The notes beneath the pieces were generated by a model. The model was given only the letters and a program-made list of their open reading frames with translations, made no database searches and had not been told where the DNA came from. From Leptospira sp. (GTDB taxonomy: Bacteria > Spirochaetota > Leptospiria > Leptospirales > Leptospiraceae): DNA of 64,000 nt. Below are positions 33,926 to 41,312 of the stretch, piece after piece. A program made the translations under genes and the position numbers. Where the stretch lies: the NCBI GenBank assembly GCA_009991425.1, contig JAACWH010000022.1:18741-82740 (forward strand), in the 5' to 3' direction. Every line of letters starts with the position of its first letter. Within the stretch, counting starts at the first letter, position 1.

Positions 33926-34229
33926 AGTTTCTATTATTTTGTTTAGTTTTATTATATTATTTTCATTACAGGCTGATAGGAAAAGAAATACATTGATTTT
34001 TAATAACATTCAGTTTGACAGTCATCAATGCAATATGCAAAAGCATAAGCATTGTAAATTTTCATTTTTGGCAAGTGAGGTAAATTTAGAAAAAACAATC
34101 AAAGAGATCCAATTTAAAAAGAGTATTTATATTCATGAAATTGAATATTTTACTGAGGACTATATTGGATTTCCTTATGGATACCAAAAGAATTGTGTTC
34201 ATATCCAATATTGTCGTTTGGATGAATGA
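33915..34229 (+). CDS. Small secreted Cys-rich protein, unknown function
   Basis: A 104-residue protein with GTG start (GAGG seven bases upstream) and signal peptide (VSIILFSFIILFSLQA). The mature domain has four cysteines (HQCNM, KHCKF, NCVH, YCRL). It is not recognised. Its start lies within the preceding gene. A decayed copy of its C-terminal half (YFTEDYIGFPYGYQKN region) lies 2.6 kb downstream at 36868-36983, showing that this gene was once duplicated locally. Confidence 0.65.
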   Translation: MNTKVSIILFSFIILFSLQADRKRNTLIFNNIQFDSHQCNMQKHKHCKFSFLASEVNLEKTIKEIQFKKSIYIHEIEYFTEDYIGFPYGYQKNCVHIQYCRLDE

Positions 34230-34301
34230 TTAATCATAGAAAGTTAATCTAATTATATACAATGAATCAGAAAGATATAATTCTATTGAAGGACTTTATA
34301 T

Positions 34302-34475
34302 CGCGCTAGGGATCGAAAAGGGTCAATAAATTGTTAAGTAATCATAAGACCTCTATCCCATGTTAAATGATTGCTTCCGCAGCGATTTTGGCGTACCCAA
34401 CTGGCCACTGGGCGCGAGGAATGCAATCATTTAACAATTTATTGACCAGAGGGAGAGCCCGCCCGAGCGCCCAAG
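34302..34475 (+). repeat. GC-rich stem-loop element with nested inverted repeats
   Basis: It fills the gap between the small secreted protein and nhaA. Outer arms of 17 bp (34321-34337 and 34431-34447, beginning GGTCAATAAATTGTTAA) and inner arms of 13 bp (34362-34374 and 34423-34435, GTTAAATGATTGC) nest around a GC-rich core. The flanks GCGCTAGGGATCGAA (34303-34317) and GGGAGAGCCC...GCGCCCAAG (34451-34475) resemble the ends of the elements at 47.3 and 61.0 kb. It looks like a non-coding mobile or REP-like repeat; no ORF of merit is inside. Confidence 0.6.
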
Positions 34476-34526
34476 AATATATAAAAAACATCTGGACTAG
34501 AAATTCTCTGATTCAATCATTGAAGC

Positions 34527-35870
34527 ATGAGAATAACAGGTAAAGTTGCTGAAGTTTTGATGGAGAAACCCATTTATAAAATCACTTCACCATTTCGTTG
34601 GTTTGCGGGATTCGGTGCTGCTGGTGGTTTCCTCTTGCTATTATGTTCTGTCATTGCGATGATTTGGGCGAACTCGAATTACTATGATTCTTATTTTGAA
34701 ATTTTAGAAACCAAGCTGAGTTTCTCGCTAGGTTCTGTTGGTTTATCCAAAGGATTAATTCTATGGATAAACGATGCTTTGATGGCAATCTTTTTCTTCG
34801 TAGTGGGCCTTGAGATCAAGAGAGAGTTTCTCGTCGGGGAACTTTCCAAATTGAAAAAAGCATTACTTCCCTTAGTTGCTGCCTTAGGTGGTATGCTCGT
34901 TCCTGCTTTATTTTATTTCTGGGTCAATCCAGAAGGAGCAAGGGCAAACGGTTGGGGTATTCCTATGGCTACCGACATTGCATTTGCCTTAGGATTTCTT
35001 GCTCTGTTAGGTGACAGAATCCCCAACTCCTTGAAAGTATTTCTAACGGCTTTGGCCATTGTTGATGATATTGGAGCTGTGTTAGTGATCGGTTTATTCT
35101 ATACGGACACTATTGTTTTGGTCGCCTTGGGTCTTGCTGTATTTTTTCTAGTTTTATTGATCGCTGGGAATGCCTTGGGTATAAGGACTGCTTGGTTCTA
35201 TTTAATTGTTGGTATATTTTTATGGTTAGCTTTTCTGAAATCAGGGATTCATGCAACAGTGGCTGGAGTTTTGGCTGCGTTTACAATCCCCGCTCGAACC
35301 TTATTTGATCGTAAAGAATTTGTTAGAGAGTCTAAAAACCTTTTGTACTTTTTCGAAGAAAATGAATCGAATAACAAAGATATGATTTCACCTGAACAAG
35401 AATCAGCTGTGGAGACATTAGAAGCTGCCTGTGAATCTGTCATGCCTCCGCTTCTTCGTTTGGAGCATGCAATTTTTCCTTGGGTTACATTTGCTATCAT
35501 GCCTATTTTTGCACTTGCAAATGCTGGTGTGCGATTGGAGAAATCATTAACAGATGCTTTTAGTGATAGCATTACTCTGGGAATTATTTTTGGTCTTGGT
35601 TTAGGTAAGCCTGTTGGGATCTTTCTATTTGCCTGGCTTGCCGTGAAGCTTAAATTAGCTGATCTTCCTTCAAGCTCGAATTGGAGGCAGGTATTAGGTG
35701 CCGGATTTCTCGGTGGAATAGGCTTCACGATGTCTATTTTTATAGCAGGGCTTGCCTTCAAGGGAGAAGCAAGTTTCCAAGCTGATGCAAAGATAGGAAT
35801 CTTAGCTGGTTCATTGATTAGTGCTGCTTTGGGTATGATTCTGCTTTTTAAAAAGCGAAAGATAGAGTAG
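34527..35870 (+). CDS. nhaA: Na+/H+ antiporter NhaA
   Basis: A 447-residue inner-membrane antiporter that exchanges internal Na+ for H+. NhaA marks: LEIKREFLVGELS, GWGIPMATDIAFALGFLALLG and ALAIVDDIGAVLVIGLFY with the essential Asp pair, plus GKPVGIFLFAW and GAGFLGGIGFTMSIFIAGLAF. About 12 membrane segments. A loop of about 45 acidic residues (ENESNNKDMISPEQES) in the middle is longer than in E. coli NhaA. It could help with salt or pH stress. The start at 34527 is uncertain; an ATG at 34560 is a possible alternative. Confidence 0.92.
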   Translation: MRITGKVAEVLMEKPIYKITSPFRWFAGFGAAGGFLLLLCSVIAMIWANSNYYDSYFEILETKLSFSLGSVGLSKGLILWINDALMAIFFFVVGLEIKREFLVGELSKLKKALLPLVAALGGMLVPALFYFWVNPEGARANGWGIPMATDIAFALGFLALLGDRIPNSLKVFLTALAIVDDIGAVLVIGLFYTDTIVLVALGLAVFFLVLLIAGNALGIRTAWFYLIVGIFLWLAFLKSGIHATVAGVLAAFTIPARTLFDRKEFVRESKNLLYFFEENESNNKDMISPEQESAVETLEAACESVMPPLLRLEHAIFPWVTFAIMPIFALANAGVRLEKSLTDAFSDSITLGIIFGLGLGKPVGIFLFAWLAVKLKLADLPSSSNWRQVLGAGFLGGIGFTMSIFIAGLAFKGEASFQADAKIGILAGSLISAALGMILLFKKRKIE

Positions 35871-35969
35871 GGGATGAATGAAGAGAGTAGTTGGATATAT
35901 TTGGTAAAATCGAATCGTAGTTAAACAGTTTTCATTTGACAATAATTTATTGTTAAATAAACAAGTTCT

Positions 35970-36821
35970 ATGATTCATAAAATTTTATTTTTAGTTTTAC
36001 TCTCTCAGGTTTCCTGTAGCAGCCTTCCTTACACGATAGAAGATAACAATTTCGAAAAAGCAAAGAAAATGATAGCTGATGGTGCTGAGGTCAATGAGAC
36101 TTCTGATTGTTTCCATGCTCTAACTATTGCTTCTGAGAATAATGATTTAGAGTTGGTATCTATGCTTTTGGAGAAGAATGCTAATGTAAACAACCGTTCA
36201 GAAGAATGTGGTTACTCTGAAAGAGTTGGTCCCATGAAATTCCGATACAAATATGGATCTAGAACTGCCTTGGACAATGTAGCAAATGCCGAAATAGCAA
36301 AAATGCTGATTGCTAAGGGGGCGAACCCAAATATAGCAGGATACAAACAGTATACATTTACAACTGACCATGATTTAGCCTTGTGGAATGCAATAAGAAA
36401 TGAGGATTTAGATTTGGTCAAAGTTTTGGTAGAAGCAGGAGCAAATGTTAATGTATATTCAAAAGATGGGAAAAATCTCATATTGAATATAGCAGAAGCT
36501 AAGAAGAAAAATCATCCAAAGATATTGGCATACCTCAAGACTAAGGGAATCAAAGAACTAAGTCTTTCTAGTGCAAAGGCTATAGCAACAGAAGGTAAAA
36601 TTCTTACTACTTACAAACATATTGCGACAGGTGCTGTCACTGAAATGGATCGTAATATTGCAGAAGCTGTTTATAACAATCCAAAGAACTTTTCTTGGCT
36701 AACTTTGAACGCAGCTGATGGTAAATACTATCATTATTCCGAGTTTGTCTGGACAGAGACAGGGCAAAATATGTTCGAATGGTATCTACTTCGTAAAAAA
36801 ATGAAGGGCGATATCAAATAA
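35970..36821 (+). CDS. Ankyrin-repeat lipoprotein
   Basis: A 283-residue lipoprotein (lipobox LLSQVSC). Residues 25-190 form four or five ankyrin repeats (AKKMIADGAEVNE, LVSMLLEKNANVNN, IAKMLIAKGANPNI, LVKVLVEAGANVNV), which bind other proteins. The last 80 residues are a separate, unrecognised domain (AVTEMDRNIAEAVYNNPKNF, WVWTETGQ-like FVWTETGQNMFEWYLLRKK). Likely periplasmic or surface anchored. Partner unknown. Confidence 0.85.
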   Translation: MIHKILFLVLLSQVSCSSLPYTIEDNNFEKAKKMIADGAEVNETSDCFHALTIASENNDLELVSMLLEKNANVNNRSEECGYSERVGPMKFRYKYGSRTALDNVANAEIAKMLIAKGANPNIAGYKQYTFTTDHDLALWNAIRNEDLDLVKVLVEAGANVNVYSKDGKNLILNIAEAKKKNHPKILAYLKTKGIKELSLSSAKAIATEGKILTTYKHIATGAVTEMDRNIAEAVYNNPKNFSWLTLNAADGKYYHYSEFVWTETGQNMFEWYLLRKKMKGDIK

Positions 36822-36867
36822 TTAATATCTATCTATTTATTTGATTTTAGGTATGATTTGACACTTA

Positions 36868-36983
36868 TTTAAAAAAATTGTTTATATTGACAAGATACAA
36901 TATTACACAGAAGACTATATTGATTTTCCCTATGGATACCAAAAAAATACGTTTCAATAGATTACTGTATTTTGACGGAATGA
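36868..36983 (+). pseudogene. Decayed copy of the small Cys-rich secreted protein gene
   Basis: The frame from 36868 reads FKKIVYIDKIQYYTEDY..., closely matching FKKSIYIHEIEYFTEDY... of the gene at 33915. Identity continues through FPYGYQKN, then a stop appears (CAATAG). After a one-base shift YCILTE-stop matches YCRLDE-stop of the intact gene. The N-terminal half is missing. It is thus a truncated, frameshifted remnant of a local duplicate. Confidence 0.8.
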
Positions 36984-36999
36984 ACAAAAATTTTCGATC

Positions 37000-37024
37000 A
37001 ATTTGGCACGAGTCGTGCCAAATT
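37000..37024. terminator. 25-bp perfect inverted repeat in convergent gap
   Basis: Arms of 12 bp around one central base (left arm AATTTGGCACGA). As RNA it makes an 11-bp stem with a 3-nt loop. It lies between the remnant gene and the converging DUF1554 lipoprotein gene. AAAATTTTT follows seven bases later on the minus strand. A bidirectional terminator fits best, though a protein-binding site is possible. Confidence 0.5.
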
Positions 37025-37122
37025 TGGCTCAAATAATATAACAAATATTAGTTTTATATATTTTTTAATTTCGTACACTCTGTTATGTTTCATTGCCTTC
37101 CTTTCGGTGTAATGCCGACTAA

Positions 37123-38172
37123 CTATTGTTGGACACAATACAGATTCGAGACATTATTACATGCCCAAACCGAGTCGGCTATTGAGTTCGATGTGTTAAG
37201 ATTCGGAGTCCCGTAACCCCCAAATGGGCCACCACTTCCATCATTCCAATTCGCACCACAGCCATTTGCTATCGTCCAGTTGGCACTTATTCCAGTCCAA
37301 ATCGCAGTCGCGTTAATACCAATCGAGTTTGTCAGATTACCAAACACAAAGATGGAGACTGAATTCGTAGTCATGATTTCGGTTCCGTCGGGACGAGTGT
37401 ACAATTGATTTGGAAGCAACACCCAGTCTATCTGACCATCTCCAAGATTTCCCGTTATCGATGCCACGCGGATTCCGGCAGTACCAATCATTGCTTTATA
37501 AATCCCTGTGTTTGCCGGTTTAGTGGAATCAGAATTACAGATGGAATCAGCTCCGACTATACCTCCCATATTGCCATTGCTTAACGTGTTGGTTTGAAAG
37601 ATCAATTTTCGATGGTCCCGATTTGACAATGTACTACTTTGAGTCAGACCACTCGCAGAAGAATCAGAGCTAACAGATGGTCCTAAATTCACAATAAAAC
37701 TTCCGCTGATTCCATAACTTAAATCATCAATGCCCGTGACGGTCACAGTTTGCGTTGTGTTCCAGTTGGTTGTCGTAAAGCTAAGCGAAGAAGGCGAGAC
37801 TGATGCCTGCGATGTATTCGAAACCGTAACCGGTATTGTTACTGTATCCGTTGGTTGAGTTGAGAGTTTGACTGTAAATGTATCGGTTGCCCCATTTTTT
37901 ATAGTATAACCAAGTAGTGGAGCTGTGATGGAAATTGAATTTGTACTTTTTGAATTGCAAAACGGAGTGTTTCCACCAGAGATTGCTATCAAAAGAGTCG
38001 TATCCTGATACGCCTTTGAGTTTGGATCGCAAGGATTATTCATTTCTATTCTCTCGCATCCTGAAAATAAAAAGATTAAAGTTAAAGCAAGAAAATGAAA
38101 ACCACTGAATTTCAATATTTCGATTCGAAAGGATTTATGAAACTTGAAATATACAAAGCAATTTATTTCCAT
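37123..38172 (-). CDS. DUF1554-type lipoprotein with NPCDP N-terminal module
   Basis: A 349-residue lipoprotein (lipobox LFSGC). The module NNPCDPNSKAYQDT...TPFC is the third example of the N-terminal motif seen in the propeller lipoproteins. Next comes a Calx-beta-like segment (about 75-170: VTVSNTSQASVSPSSLSFT, WNTTQTVTVTGIDD) and a DUF1554-like domain with IVGADSICNSD, KAMIGT and YCVQQ at the end, a domain I know mainly from Leptospira surface proteins. Cysteines in the last domain probably pair. Surface adhesin or binding protein is a guess. Confidence 0.82.
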   Translation of the reverse strand: MEINCFVYFKFHKSFRIEILKFSGFHFLALTLIFLFSGCERIEMNNPCDPNSKAYQDTTLLIAISGGNTPFCNSKSTNSISITAPLLGYTIKNGATDTFTVKLSTQPTDTVTIPVTVSNTSQASVSPSSLSFTTTNWNTTQTVTVTGIDDLSYGISGSFIVNLGPSVSSDSSASGLTQSSTLSNRDHRKLIFQTNTLSNGNMGGIVGADSICNSDSTKPANTGIYKAMIGTAGIRVASITGNLGDGQIDWVLLPNQLYTRPDGTEIMTTNSVSIFVFGNLTNSIGINATAIWTGISANWTIANGCGANWNDGSGGPFGGYGTPNLNTSNSIADSVWACNNVSNLYCVQQ

Positions 38173-38360
38173 ATATCCAATAGGATATTAAAACAGCATC
38201 CATTAAACAATAATAAAAAATGTACTCAAATTCTTCGAAAAGCAACAAGAAAACGCACCATAAGATTGGTCATTTAAGTTTGTAAACCGATTAAAAGATT
38301 ACTTCTATACCACATAGGAAAATGGCAAGGATGACAACCGCACTGCCATCGAAACGGAAG

Positions 38361-38531
38361 CAAGCCATGGATGGCTTGTCTCGGTATTTGGAGCACGAAT
38401 GCGGAACATGCCGACAGAAGTTAAAGTGAATTTTCTCTTCCACCTAATGTAGTATCTACCTCCGCACAGACCTTTCGCAAAGCGAGTCGGGAGGAAGGTA
38501 GATACGGAGCCGCCGGAATAGGTGCCCAAAC
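38361..38531. repeat. Stem-loop-rich intergenic element
   Basis: Within a 506-bp gap. A hairpin CAAGCCAT-GG-ATGGCTTG is at 38361-38378. GTATCTACCT (38452-38461) pairs with AGGTAGATAC (38496-38505), with TCGC-AAA-GCGA (38475-38485) inside. The right flank GAGCCGCCGGAATAGGTGCCCAAAC partly matches the end of the 47.3-kb element. It is GC-richer than its surroundings and non-coding in appearance. The rest of the gap (38173-38360, 38532-38678) shows no feature beyond AT-rich sequence. Confidence 0.45.
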
Positions 38532-38678
38532 GAATTAGAGGAAAATGAATTTTTGACGAAAAAATATTTTTAGCTTAAAATTATTTGTCGAGTCATCGAT
38601 TTGTTGGAGATTCCTGCTTAAGGGGAAACCTATAAAAAACATTCCATTCCTGGAATCTGTCTGTCGATATTACTAGCA

Positions 38679-38927
38679 ATGGAAGTTTGGGAATCATCAT
38701 GGACTGACCTTCTGGTAAGGGTTACGGAAAAAGTTCTGTTTCTTGAATCCGTGTCTGAACAGATTTCAGAGGAATTGCAGATCCAGAAAGCGATACGGGA
38801 AGAATGGCAGAACTGGAATGAACGCTGGAAATCCGCCTGGCTTCTTTCAAAGGACGAAGAGCTTCGCCTGAGTCATTCAGTTCATAGAAGATTGCAGTCT
38901 CAGAAAAACTCTTTCCCAAAAAGCTAA
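38679..38927 (+). CDS. Possible small protein, unknown function
   Basis: An 82-codon frame ending 39 bp before the MaoC gene on the same strand. It is rich in Trp, Glu and Arg and predicted helical. Codon choice looks protein-like but GC content is higher than its neighbours. The ATG lacks a convincing ribosome binding site. Plausible as a leader gene of the MaoC operon; it could also be chance. Confidence 0.45.
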   Translation: MEVWESSWTDLLVRVTEKVLFLESVSEQISEELQIQKAIREEWQNWNERWKSAWLLSKDEELRLSHSVHRRLQSQKNSFPKS

Positions 38928-38966
38928 ATTTAGAACCATAGACTAAAAAACCAGGACAAGGTGTTT

Positions 38967-40142
38967 ATGGAAAAGAAAGTCACTCCCTTCCCGGAGCTAG
39001 CTCCTTCTACCCCGATTCAGACGGGCGATATTATCAAAAAAATCTACGGACGTTATCTAGAAGAATTCCAAGAAGGAGATCTCTACCTTCATCCACGTGA
39101 ATTCACGGTTGACAGAAGTTTTGCACAAGAATTTGCAACTGTCTTCATGGAAGCAAATCCTTTGTTTCTGTCTGCGCCCTATGCTCAGGCTCATGGTTTT
39201 GCAGATATGTTGGTCTCGCCATTGCAGGTATTTAACATAGCACTTTCCTTAGGTGTACAAAATAATTCTGAGAAGGCTCTCGCCAATCTCGGCTACTACA
39301 ACGCACAATTCCTTTTACCTGTTTATCCAGGAGATACTCTTTCCGCTCGAACTAAGGTTCTGAAGATCAATGACAAGGGCGCTGACAAACCAGGAATCGT
39401 TCACGTGCGTACACTTTGTATGAATCAAAAGGACGAAGTTGTTCTACAATACGAAAGAAAGATTATGATCTATCATTCCAATGGGAAACCAAAAGGAACT
39501 CCTGAGCCATCTGCTGCGGCTGCAAAATTTCCTGAGTCTACGACTCCTAGTTTGAAACTACCAAGCTTAAAGTTTCCTAAGGAATTTGTGAGTACAACTT
39601 GGTCGGGAACATACTTCGAGAATTTCAAACCAGGGCAAATCTATGTCCACCAAAACGGAAGAACAATCACAGATGAGCATTTTCAGTGGACCTATAGAAT
39701 GGGAAATACCCATCCACTGCATTACGATAAATTGTATTCAACTGGAATCTCTGGGCCAATGGGTGGAGATCCAATCGTTTACGGCGGGTTAGTTTTTGCT
39801 TGGCTATTCGGTCTTGCATCTCGTGATATTTCAGAAAACATGCTTTGGGAACTAGGATTCACAGAAGGCTACCACACTGCACCATCTATCAGCGGTGATA
39901 CGGTAACATGTCTTACTCGCATTCTTGAGACAAAAGATGCTGGCACGGAATACGGAATTCCTGCTGGAGAAGTTCAATGCCAAATTATTGGACTTAAGAA
40001 TATCAAAGCGAATGATGCCTTTGATAAATATGGAGAAGACCTCTTCTACAAAGAGAATGAGAAGAAGAAGATGGGTAAGGAAAAGATTTCTGAAAAAATA
40101 TTCGAACTAGAAAGACGAATTCTCATCAAGAAGAAGCCTTAA
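38967..40142 (+). CDS. MaoC-family dehydratase, tandem hot-dog protein
   Basis: A 391-residue protein built of two MaoC-like hot-dog halves (about 20-190 and 205-375). The second half has the active-site type motif [16 protein letters not shown]; the first has [22 protein letters not shown] in that position. The family hydrates enoyl-CoA or related thioesters; similar double MaoC proteins act on mesaconyl-CoA. The ATG at 38967 is preferred over GTG 38961. The GST-like gene follows after 1 bp. The aldolase/lyase gene at the end of the window is of the malyl-CoA lyase family, but a shared pathway is only a possibility. Confidence 0.85.
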   Translation: MEKKVTPFPELAPSTPIQTGDIIKKIYGRYLEEFQEGDLYLHPREFTVDRSFAQEFATVFMEANPLFLSAPYAQAHGFADMLVSPLQVFNIALSLGVQNNSEKALANLGYYNAQFLLPVYPGDTLSARTKVLKINDKGADKPGIVHVRTLCMNQKDEVVLQYERKIMIYHSNGKPKGTPEPSAAAAKFPESTTPSLKLPSLKFPKEFVSTTWSGTYFENFKPGQIYVHQNGRTITDEHFQWTYRMGNTHPLHYDKLYSTGISGPMGGDPIVYGGLVFAWLFGLASRDISENMLWELGFTEGYHTAPSISGDTVTCLTRILETKDAGTEYGIPAGEVQCQIIGLKNIKANDAFDKYGEDLFYKENEKKKMGKEKISEKIFELERRILIKKKP

Positions 40143-40143
40143 C

Positions 40144-40806
40144 ATGTTCAAACTGCACGGTTTTCCAACAAGTAACTACTACAATAAGATCAAGATAGCA
40201 CTTCATGAGAAGGATTTGCCTTTTGAAGAAATCCGTGTAGTGCCTTCCCAAGAAGAGGACTTCCTAAAGATTTCTCCATTGGGACGAATTCCGATTTTGG
40301 AATACAAGGGAGAATATATTCGAGAAACACATGTTATGTATGAGTTTCTCGAAGAAGTTGCTCCTGACACTTTGCGCCTACTTCCATCGGATGCTCTGAC
40401 TAGAGTGAGAGTCAGAGAGATTTCCTTGATGACAGATTTGTATTTGGATTTTTCAGCTAGACCTTTGTTTCAACATGTTTTTTTTGCAGCAGAGAAGCCA
40501 AGCGAGGCTGCTATTGAAAAAGCACTTAAGGACACCTTGTTCGGTTGGAGAGCTATTTCCAATCTATTGGATTGCGAGAATTATGCTGTAGGGGATCAAT
40601 TTTCCTATGCAGATATTTCTGCAGCTTCAACCTGGGACATTGTGCAGAAGTCCATACTTAAGATGACAGGTAAGGATCTATGGGAAGATAAGCCTATGAT
40701 TGCAGAATATTTAAGGAAGATGGAAGAAAGACCGCATATTAAAGCAACGAATAAGGCTCAGAAGGCTGCTCTTCGCATGGCGGCAATGGCAAAAAAGAAA
40801 TCTTAA
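40144..40806 (+). CDS. Glutathione S-transferase family protein
   Basis: A 220-residue protein with the thioredoxin-like N-domain (LHGFPTSNYYNKIKIALHE, cis-Pro in GRIPILEYKG, then IRETHVMYEFLEE) and an all-helical C-domain with YAVGDQFSYADISAASTW. These use or bind glutathione-like thiols; the exact role is unknown, and spirochaetes often lack normal glutathione metabolism. It is co-transcribed with the MaoC gene (1-bp gap). Confidence 0.85.
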   Translation: MFKLHGFPTSNYYNKIKIALHEKDLPFEEIRVVPSQEEDFLKISPLGRIPILEYKGEYIRETHVMYEFLEEVAPDTLRLLPSDALTRVRVREISLMTDLYLDFSARPLFQHVFFAAEKPSEAAIEKALKDTLFGWRAISNLLDCENYAVGDQFSYADISAASTWDIVQKSILKMTGKDLWEDKPMIAEYLRKMEERPHIKATNKAQKAALRMAAMAKKKS

Positions 40807-40841
40807 AGCAAGGTATCATATTAAAAAAAAGGAAATAAATT

Positions 40842-41312
40842 ATGGAAAACAATGAACAAATACTAAAGAAAATCTATTTATTTACTGAGTTTGCAGAAAA
40901 AGAAATCGTCAAGATCTCTGCAATAGCTAAATCAATTACTGTGCCTCAAGGTGAATCAGTGTTTCGAGAAAACAACGAAGCTAAATCCTTTTATGTTGTA
41001 AAATACGGAACTCTCAAAATCACAACTAGCGCTCAATCAGGTGATGATGTAAACATAACAACTATTTCTGTAGGCGATCATTTCGGTGAACTGCCTTTCT
41101 TTGACCACCAAAAGAGAGCCGCAACTGTGGAAGCCTTGGAGAAGAGTGAACTTCTAGAAATTCCTTACAAAGAATTGGATGAAATACTGAACACATCTGA
41201 GACAATGCAGGTTCATTTTTATAAATCAATTGCAAACAATCTTATCCAAAGAGTCCGAATTCTTACTCAAGATTTAACATACGCTAGAGAATTGAAGAAA
41301 AGATTTACCTAA
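40842..41312 (+). CDS. Cyclic nucleotide-binding domain protein
   Basis: A 156-residue single-domain protein of the CRP/cNMP-binding fold: VPQGESVFRENNEAKSFYVV, GDHFGELPFFDHQKRAATVEA holds the phosphate-binding cassette, with Arg-Ala-Ala. There is no helix-turn-helix after the domain, so it is a sensor or adaptor rather than a direct transcription factor. It may belong to the same transcript as MaoC/GST (35-bp gap). It converges with, and overlaps by 4 bp, the GT39 gene. Confidence 0.88.
   Translation: MENNEQILKKIYLFTEFAEKEIVKISAIAKSITVPQGESVFRENNEAKSFYVVKYGTLKITTSAQSGDDVNITTISVGDHFGELPFFDHQKRAATVEALEKSELLEIPYKELDEILNTSETMQVHFYKSIANNLIQRVRILTQDLTYARELKKRFT

Noticed and set aside
34405..34420. 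GGCCACTGGGCGCGAG-like stretch suggesting a cobalamin riboswitch.
   Set aside because: Only one short word fits; the other conserved blocks of the cobalamin riboswitch are missing and nhaA is not a usual target.
34362..34435. GTTAAAT...ATTTAAC resembling integron attC ends (GTTRRRY and RYYYAAC).
   Set aside because: The order is reversed: attC has RYYYAAC on the left and GTTRRRY on the right on either strand. No integrase gene or cassette array is present.
35249..35761. A 170-codon minus-strand frame opposite nhaA.
   Set aside because: It is antisense to a clearly conserved antiporter and reads as its mirror image, with Pro- and Ser-rich composition.
38305..38529. A 74-codon minus-strand frame in the gap before the MaoC gene.
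   Set aside because: It runs through hairpins of the stem-loop element and has no protein-like codon pattern.
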